A stretch of 10,326 nucleotides of DNA from JAGQSZ01 sp049672765 (lineage in GTDB: Bacteria; Actinomycetota; Acidimicrobiia; Acidimicrobiales; Microtrichaceae), in assembly GCA_049672765.1 (NCBI GenBank), contig JBATWQ010000127.1, forward strand, positions 1 through 10,326. The letters are read 5' to 3'. Within the stretch, counting starts at the first letter, position 1, and each line of letters starts with the position of its first letter. The notes under the pieces are model-generated. The model was given only the letters and a program-made list of their open reading frames with translations, had not been told where the DNA came from and searched no databases. Position numbers and translations under genes: made by a program. Of this stretch, positions 6,008 through 10,326 are shown one piece after another.

Positions 6008-7759
6008 TCAGAACCCGTTGGTGATCGGCAGTCTTCGCTCGAGTCCGAAGCTTCTGCGGGTGATCTTCAGCCCGGGAGGCGACTGACGTCGCTTATATTC
6101 GGCGCGGTCGATCAGCCGAATCACCCGATCGACCATGTCGGGATCAAATCCCTCAGCGGTGATCTCGGTTCGGCTCAGGTCATCCTCGACGTACGCCGCG
6201 ATCACCCTGTCGAGGATCTCATAGGGCGGAAGACTCTGGTCGTCACGCTGATCGGGTCGGAGTTCGGCTGAAGGCGCCTTGGTGAGGATCGCCTCTGGAA
6301 TCCAGTCGACCCCCACACCGGCCTGTTCATTGCGCCAGCGGCACAGTTCGTAGACGAGCAGTTTGGGGACATCCTTGATGACCGCCAGCCCCCCGGCCGT
6401 ATCGCCGTAGAGGGTCGAGTACCCGACCGCCGACTCGCTCTTGTTACCTGTGGTCAGGATCATCCAACCGAACTTGTTGGACAATGCCATCAGAAGGACC
6501 CCACGGATCCGGGACTGGAGATTCTCCTCGGTGAGGTCCTCAGCCAGCCCTTCGAAGGATTCTGCGAGCATCTCTTCGAACGCGGAGTGCGCCTTGTCGA
6601 TCGAGATCGTCCGCCGCTCGATTCCCATGTTTGACGCCAGTTCCTCGGCGTCGGTGATCGAGTGCCCACTCGAATAGCGCGACGGCATCAGGACGACGTG
6701 AACCCGCTCGGGCCCGAGCGCGTCGACCGCGAGGGCCGCGACCAGTGCCGAGTCGACTCCACCAGAGAGACCGAGTCCGACGTCGACGAAGCCGTTCTTC
6801 TCGACGTAGTCGCGCAGACCCAGAGTCAGTGCGCGCCACACCTCGGCCGGTCCGGACTCGATGTCCACCAACGGCGCCGGACTCAAAATCGCGGCAACGG
6901 AGTCGGTCGCGTCACTGACCGCTCCATCGGGACCTGCGCCACCGATATCCGGTCCGAGAACACCGGCAATCGGCGCATCGCCGACCGTGACATCGACGAC
7001 CGCTACCTGCTCGACGAATCGGGAAAGGCGTGCGGACACCTGACCGTCGGAACCCATCACGAAGGATCCTCCGTCGAAGACCAGTTCGTCCTGCCCGCCG
7101 ATCAGGTTCACATAGACGATCGGCACCCCGGCGAGGCCCACCCGGTCCGCCGCCATGGTCTCTCGATCCTTCTGCTTGCCGATCTGGAAGGGCGACGCGT
7201 TCAGGTTGAGGATGACCGACGTGCCCCGGGCCGAGTTTCGCAGCGCCGAACCATCTACAGCCCACAGGTCCTCACAAATAGTGAGTCCGACCGGGATACC
7301 GGCGATGAGAAAGATCCCCTGATTTTCGGAGCCGGGATTGAAATAACGCTTCTCGTCAAACACCCCGTAGTTGGGGAGCGCCTGTTTGCGATAGCTGCCG
7401 GTCACGGACCCGTTCTGGATCACCAACGCGACGTTCCACATACCCAGGCGTGTCTCGTACGCCCCCGTGGACTGGTTGGGGTCGCCATCGACGGAGCCGA
7501 CCACGGCTACGCACCGACCGGTCACCCCGTGGGCGAGCCTGGCCGTGGCCGAACGAACCTCATCGACGAAACCGGGCTTGAGCAGCAGGTCCTGGGGCGG
7601 GTAGCCGCAAATCGCCAACTCCGGAAATACCGCGACGTCGGCGCCCTGGTCCTCGGCAGTCGAATATGCGCTCAGAATCGCATCTGTGTTGTGGGCCAGA
7701 TCGCCAACACGCAGGTTGAGCTGGCACATCGCGACTCGGAGCGTTCTGTTGTTGCCCAT
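6008..7759 (-). CDS. nadE: Glutamine-dependent NAD+ synthetase
   Basis: A 583-residue two-domain cytoplasmic enzyme that makes NAD+ from nicotinate adenine dinucleotide, ATP and glutamine, the last step of NAD biosynthesis. The N-terminal nitrilase-like glutaminase domain (about 7-270) has the triad Glu47 (FPELAICGYPP), Lys125 (YRKQALPNYGVFDE) and Cys162 (LTICEDLW). The C-terminal synthetase domain (about 305-583) has the PP-loop LSGGVDSALV (331-340), the segment LTTGNKSESAVGYSTLYGD (435-453) and a late KRRQSPPGLKI (556-566). Everything expected is present and the length fits bacterial glutamine-dependent forms of the shorter type. It lies downstream of glnII in the same direction. No Shine-Dalgarno sequence precedes the ATG, and a -10-like TAATAT ends eight bases before it, so a nearly leaderless mRNA is likely. 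Confidence 0.97.
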   Translation of the reverse strand: MGNNRTLRVAMCQLNLRVGDLAHNTDAILSAYSTAEDQGADVAVFPELAICGYPPQDLLLKPGFVDEVRSATARLAHGVTGRCVAVVGSVDGDPNQSTGAYETRLGMWNVALVIQNGSVTGSYRKQALPNYGVFDEKRYFNPGSENQGIFLIAGIPVGLTICEDLWAVDGSALRNSARGTSVILNLNASPFQIGKQKDRETMAADRVGLAGVPIVYVNLIGGQDELVFDGGSFVMGSDGQVSARLSRFVEQVAVVDVTVGDAPIAGVLGPDIGGAGPDGAVSDATDSVAAILSPAPLVDIESGPAEVWRALTLGLRDYVEKNGFVDVGLGLSGGVDSALVAALAVDALGPERVHVVLMPSRYSSGHSITDAEELASNMGIERRTISIDKAHSAFEEMLAESFEGLAEDLTEENLQSRIRGVLLMALSNKFGWMILTTGNKSESAVGYSTLYGDTAGGLAVIKDVPKLLVYELCRWRNEQAGVGVDWIPEAILTKAPSAELRPDQRDDQSLPPYEILDRVIAAYVEDDLSRTEITAEGFDPDMVDRVIRLIDRAEYKRRQSPPGLKITRRSFGLERRLPITNGF

Positions 7760-7767
7760 TGAGTTGA

Positions 7768-7773
7768 ATATTA
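7768..7773 (-). promoter_or_regulatory. Candidate -10 box for nadE, near-leaderless start
   Basis: On the minus strand TAATAT ends eight bases before the nadE ATG at 7759, which places the transcription start at about 7761-7759. This matches the absence of a ribosome site, and leaderless mRNAs are common in Actinomycetota. The -35 position (GGGGCA at a 17-base spacing) does not match consensus. Confidence 0.45.
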
Positions 7774-7776
7774 GTT

Positions 7777-7845
7777 GTCGGGTTGGAGGCTGCCCCTCTG
7801 CCCGAGCCGCTGGGGCCCGGGTGAACGAACAGCGTCCAACCCGAC
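7777..7845. repeat. Long imperfect inverted repeat between glnII and nadE
   Basis: GTCGGGTTGGAGGCTG (7777-7792) pairs with CAGCGTCCAACCCGAC (7830-7845). The arms give 11 perfect base pairs, one G-G mismatch, then four more pairs, around a 37-base GC-rich loop that can fold further (CCCC 7793-7796 with GGGG 7812-7815). It starts 37 bp past the glnII stop and ends three bases before the nadE -10 box on the minus strand. It could act as a glnII transcription terminator, although no T-tract follows it, as an mRNA 3'-end stabiliser, or as a protein-binding site overlapping the nadE -35 region. The rest of the 122-bp gap shows nothing else clear. Confidence 0.6.
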
Positions 7846-7881
7846 GGATTCAGTTGCCGAGTTTCCTGTGACCGAGATGAT

Positions 7882-8904
7882 CTACAGAAGCGGTTTGAGC
7901 TCGGAGCAGATCGTGTTGGTCAGCAGTCGGGTGACCACGTAGGGATCGATGTTGGCGTTCGGCCGACGATCCTCGATGTAGCCCCTGCCATCCTGGGCAA
8001 CCTGCCACGGAATCCTGATCGAGGCGCCACGGTCCGAGACCCCGTACCTGAACTGTGAGAAGTGGGCCGTCTCGTGCTGGCCGGTCAGGCGATCCTCATA
8101 TCCGTGTCCGTAACCCGCGAGGTGCTCCTCGACCTTGCCGGGTGCGCCCATTGCCTCACACGCAGCGATGATCGAGTCGTACTCCTCGCGCATGCGGTTC
8201 GTCGAGAAGTTCGTGTGACAGCCGGCTCCGTTCCAGTCACCCTTGATGGGCTTGGCCGAGATCGATGCGTTGACACCGAAGTCCTCGGCAACGCGGTACA
8301 GCAGGTATCGAGCGAGCCAGAGGTCATCGCTGACTTCGAGGGGACCCAGCGGCCCCACCTGGAATTCCCACTGACCCAGCATCACTTCGGCATTCGTGCC
8401 ACAGATTCCGAGCCCAGCCTTCATACAGGCCTCGGTGTGCGCCTCGACGATGTCGCGACCTGCAATCTCGACCGCTCCGACGCCGCAGTAGTACGGGCCC
8501 TGGGGTGCCGGGTAGTAGTAGCCCTCGGTTGGCCAACCCAACGGGCGACCTTCCTTGAAGAAGGTGTACTCCTGCTCGAGCCCGAACAGAGGCTCGTGGT
8601 CTGCGAACTTCTCAGCCACATCGACGAGCCGAGCCCGGTTGTTGCTGGCGTGGGGCTCGAAGGTCTCTGGCAGCAGGACCTCGCACAGAACCAGGATGTC
8701 TGTCCCGCCGCGCAGGGGATCGGGCGCGATACGGACCGGGCGGAGCACGCAGTCAGAGTGGTTGCCGACGGCCTGGTTCGTGGAGGAGCCGTCGAAGCCC
8801 CATATTCCCGGCTCTTTACCGTCCTCGATGATCTTCGTCTTCGACCTGACCATGGCGACAGGTGCAGTGCCGTCGATCCAGATGTACTCAGCTCGATATG
8901 CCAT
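7882..8904 (-). CDS. glnII: Glutamine synthetase type II (eukaryote-type)
   Basis: A 340-residue GSII that condenses glutamate and ammonia with ATP to glutamine; family members form decamers and are not adenylylated. Family landmarks are all visible: IWGFDGSST (34-42), LFGLEQEYTFF (106-116), NAEVMLGQWEFQVGP (171-185), the ATP-site loop NGAGCHTNFS (225-234), RGASIRIP (292-299) and YIEDRRPNANIDPY (309-322). The length is close to that of plant and Streptomyces/Frankia/rhizobial GSII. The ATG at 8904 is preceded by GAGAGA about six bases upstream. The gene is divergent from a type I glutamine synthetase gene across 242 bp and is followed by nadE on the same strand. In other actinobacteria GSII is typically induced by nitrogen limitation; here that is inference. 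Confidence 0.96.
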   Translation of the reverse strand: MAYRAEYIWIDGTAPVAMVRSKTKIIEDGKEPGIWGFDGSSTNQAVGNHSDCVLRPVRIAPDPLRGGTDILVLCEVLLPETFEPHASNNRARLVDVAEKFADHEPLFGLEQEYTFFKEGRPLGWPTEGYYYPAPQGPYYCGVGAVEIAGRDIVEAHTEACMKAGLGICGTNAEVMLGQWEFQVGPLGPLEVSDDLWLARYLLYRVAEDFGVNASISAKPIKGDWNGAGCHTNFSTNRMREEYDSIIAACEAMGAPGKVEEHLAGYGHGYEDRLTGQHETAHFSQFRYGVSDRGASIRIPWQVAQDGRGYIEDRRPNANIDPYVVTRLLTNTICSELKPLL

Positions 8905-9070
8905 GCGTATCTCTCTCTATTCGTGAACTGTCGTTCGTTCCCAGCCGCTATTGCGTCTGTTGCTGCTTCAATCGCTCTGGCATCGGCCGGACCAGCCTTG
9001 GGCAGGCCCGCCCGGGGCAGGGCGGTTCAGGGGAGCGATTCCACAATGGCGCTTCGTCGTTTCCCGACAA

Positions 9071-9098
9071 TTGCCCGACTGTGAACGCAGTGTTAACT
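9071..9098 (+). promoter_or_regulatory. Candidate promoter of glnA
   Basis: TTGCCC (9071-9076) and TTAACT (9093-9098) are 16 bases apart, with transcription expected near 9105 and a leader of about 40 bases to the ATG at 9147. The -10 box matches consensus at only three of six positions. The direct repeat GTGAAC/GTTAAC falls inside this element, which suits a regulator acting on it. Confidence 0.25.
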
Positions 9099-9113
9099 CG
9101 ACGGAATTCGTCG
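9099..9113. repeat. Short inverted repeat at the predicted glnA transcription start
   Basis: CGACG (9099-9103) and CGTCG (9109-9113) flank GAATT. The element follows the candidate -10 box directly and could be an operator or a small 5' leader hairpin. Five-base arms also arise by chance in GC-rich DNA. Confidence 0.25.
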
Positions 9114-9146
9114 CGAAATGCGTGAAACCACTGGCAGGATGGTCCC

Positions 9147-10326
9147 ATGGACAACCAGCGTGACTACGTGCTCAGGACGGTCGGCGAGCGGCGCGTACGC
9201 CTGGTGCGGCTCTGGTTCACCGACGTTCTGGGCCACATCAAGTCCGTGGCGATATCGCCGGTCGAGTTGGATCTGGCCCTTGAAGAGGGCGTCCAGTTCG
9301 ACGGTTCGGCGATCGACGGCTTCAGCCGCGTCCAGGAAAGCGACGTGCTTGCCATCCCCGACCCGAACTCGTTCCAGGTCGTCCCATCGCTCAACGACGA
9401 GGATGCCACGGCAAGAATCTTCTGCGACATCTCCAATCTGGACGGCACGCCCTTCAGGGGCGATCCCCGCCAGGTGCTCAAGCGGAACCTGACTGCCGCC
9501 AACGCGCAGGGCTTCGATTTCATGGCTGCGCCAGAGATCGAGTTCTTCTATCTGAAGAACGACGACTCGTCGGTGCAACCGGTTCCTCTCGACAATGCGA
9601 GCTACTTCGACCTGACGGCGGACGACGAGTGCTCCGATATCCGCCGCCGGACGATCCACCGCCTGGAAGCGACCGGCATCCCCGTCGAGTACTCATTCCA
9701 CGAGGATGCGCCCTCACAGCACGAGATCGACCTGCGCTACGACGATGCTTTGAGCGCCGCCGACAACATCATGGCGTTGCGGATGGTCGTCCGAGAGGTT
9801 GCCAAGGCATCGGGGGTACACGCGACGTTCATGCCCAAGCCGATCGAGGGAGTGCAGGGTTCCGGAATGCACACACACTTCTCGCTCTGGAACGGCGAGG
9901 TGAACGCATTCCACGACCCCGAGGATGAGTACGGCCTGTCGCCCACGGCCCGTCAGTTCATGGCCGGACTTCTCCGCCACGCAGGTGAGATCACCGCTGT
10001 GACGAACCAACTTGTCAACTCCTACAAGCGCCTGGTCGCCGGTTATGAAGCCCCTGTCCACATCTCGTGGGCCCGCAACAACCGCTCCGCACTGGTCCGG
10101 GTTCCGGTACCCAAGAGGGGTAAGGAGCCCGAGAGCACACGCATCGAGTACCGGGCGCTCGACCCGGCGACCAACCCGTATCTGTCGTTCTCACTCATCC
10201 TTGCCGCAGGTCTACGCGGCATCCGGGAGGGCTACGAGTTGCCTCCCGAGACGACCGTCAACCTGTTCGACGGCGCTGGCTCACCGTCCTCGTCCGGCCA
10301 CCCGGGTGGCGGGTTCGGCGGGCCGG
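9147..10326 (+). CDS. glnA: Glutamine synthetase type I, 3' end beyond the window
   Basis: The frame opens at ATG 9147 and runs to the right edge, 393 codons visible. Type I glutamine synthetase forms dodecamers and makes glutamine from glutamate, ammonia and ATP. Landmarks are RLWFTDVLGHIKSV (21-34), FDGSAIDGF (51-59), APEIEFFYL (128-136), HEDAPSQHEIDL (185-196), KPIEGVQGSGMHTHFSLW (231-248), the loop NSYKRLVAGYEAPVHISWAR (291-310) and RIEYRALDPATNPYL (332-346). The catalytic core is intact. The short sequence between landmarks suggests the alpha subtype, which is not adenylylated. At 371-374 it reads VNLF where relatives have N-(I/L)-Y, and a Gly/Ser/Pro-rich stretch (375-393) replaces the usual EER-containing segment. 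AGGA lies seven bases before the start. It is divergent from glnII. Confidence 0.95.
   Translation, partial: MDNQRDYVLRTVGERRVRLVRLWFTDVLGHIKSVAISPVELDLALEEGVQFDGSAIDGFSRVQESDVLAIPDPNSFQVVPSLNDEDATARIFCDISNLDGTPFRGDPRQVLKRNLTAANAQGFDFMAAPEIEFFYLKNDDSSVQPVPLDNASYFDLTADDECSDIRRRTIHRLEATGIPVEYSFHEDAPSQHEIDLRYDDALSAADNIMALRMVVREVAKASGVHATFMPKPIEGVQGSGMHTHFSLWNGEVNAFHDPEDEYGLSPTARQFMAGLLRHAGEITAVTNQLVNSYKRLVAGYEAPVHISWARNNRSALVRVPVPKRGKEPESTRIEYRALDPATNPYLSFSLILAAGLRGIREGYELPPETTVNLFDGAGSPSSSGHPGGGFGGP

Larger units (their letters stand above)
8905..9146. promoter_or_regulatory. Divergent control region between glnII and glnA
   Basis: This 242-bp stretch holds no convincing gene and must carry both promoters. 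GTGAAC occurs at 8923-8928 and 9081-9086; the latter is followed by GTTAAC at 9092-9097, an 11-bp repeat distance, about one helical turn. GTGAAA appears at 9122-9127. This loosely recalls the GTnAC/GAAAC half-sites of actinobacterial GlnR, but no full GlnR box is present. CCGCCC/GGGCGG (9008-9013/9020-9025) makes a 6-bp hairpin with a 6-base loop. AGGA at 9136-9139 is the ribosome site of glnA, seven bases before its ATG. Confidence 0.5.

Noticed and set aside
6662..7762. A 366-codon plus-strand open frame opposite nadE
   Set aside because: It is a mirror of the nadE coding strand in GC-rich DNA. Its product is low in hydrophobic order, has no recognisable motif, and nadE on the other strand is complete and unambiguous.
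8062..9084. A 340-codon plus-strand open frame opposite glnII
   Set aside because: It overlaps glnII antisense almost throughout, lacks family motifs and a ribosome site, and is explained by third-position GC bias. Only its last 12 codons have an independent start with a ribosome site, which is treated as a separate weak finding.
10257..10326. A frameshift as the cause of the unusual glnA end
   Set aside because: The other two frames across this stretch do not restore the expected EER-type segment, so an in-frame insertion or divergent loop explains it better, at least as far as the window goes.
1..10326. CRISPR arrays, insertion sequences, tRNA genes, phage or defence genes
   Set aside because: No regularly spaced repeats, transposase motifs, cloverleaf sequences or defence-family domains were seen on either strand.

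Overview
The window reads as chromosomal DNA of a high-GC Gram-positive bacterium of the phylum Actinomycetota. The main evidence is the pilus gene order, which matches the actinobacterial Tad locus known from Mycobacterium tuberculosis (Rv3660c-Rv3654c), together with GTG/TTG starts, a possible leaderless nadE start, and the coexistence of a eukaryote-type GSII with a GSI. Placement in the Acidimicrobiia is a guess from the overall look of the genes; the sequence alone does not prove it. No mobile element, CRISPR array, tRNA or rRNA was seen.

Region 1 (about 1-3554, minus strand) is a tightly packed Tad/Flp pilus operon. In transcription order it holds a CpaE/Ssd-like ParA-fold protein, the TadA/CpaF secretion ATPase, TadB-like and TadC-like membrane platform proteins, a short Flp-like (DUF4244) pilin with a TTG start, and the first codons of a likely TadE-like pseudopilin that runs off the left edge. 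Starts and stops overlap or nearly touch (ATGA overlaps, a 1-nt gap), which indicates translational coupling.

Region 2 (3688-5972) holds a primary-like (group 2) sigma-70 factor gene and, upstream of it on the same strand, an unrecognised 202-aa protein with a His/Trp-rich segment that may be ferritin-like. A MarR-family regulator is divergent from that gene. The shared 143-bp intergenic region is AT-richer than its surroundings and carries a TTGGTCCAA palindrome, a candidate operator.

Region 3 (6008-10326) is a glutamine block: glutamine-dependent NAD+ synthetase (nadE), type II glutamine synthetase (glnII), and a divergent type I glutamine synthetase (glnA, cut by the right edge). The enzymes fit together: both synthetases make glutamine, and NadE uses glutamine as its ammonia donor. 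A long imperfect inverted repeat with 16-nt arms lies between glnII and nadE, directly upstream of a -10-like box placed for a nearly leaderless nadE mRNA. The 242-bp region between the two glutamine synthetase genes holds several short repeats. The visible end of glnA shows an unusual Gly/Ser-rich segment where the family normally has an NxY...EER motif.

No clearly new multi-gene system was found. The most interesting points are the glnII-nadE inverted repeat, the glnA insertion, the MarR/202-aa divergent pair, and an octamer shared upstream of two minus-strand genes.
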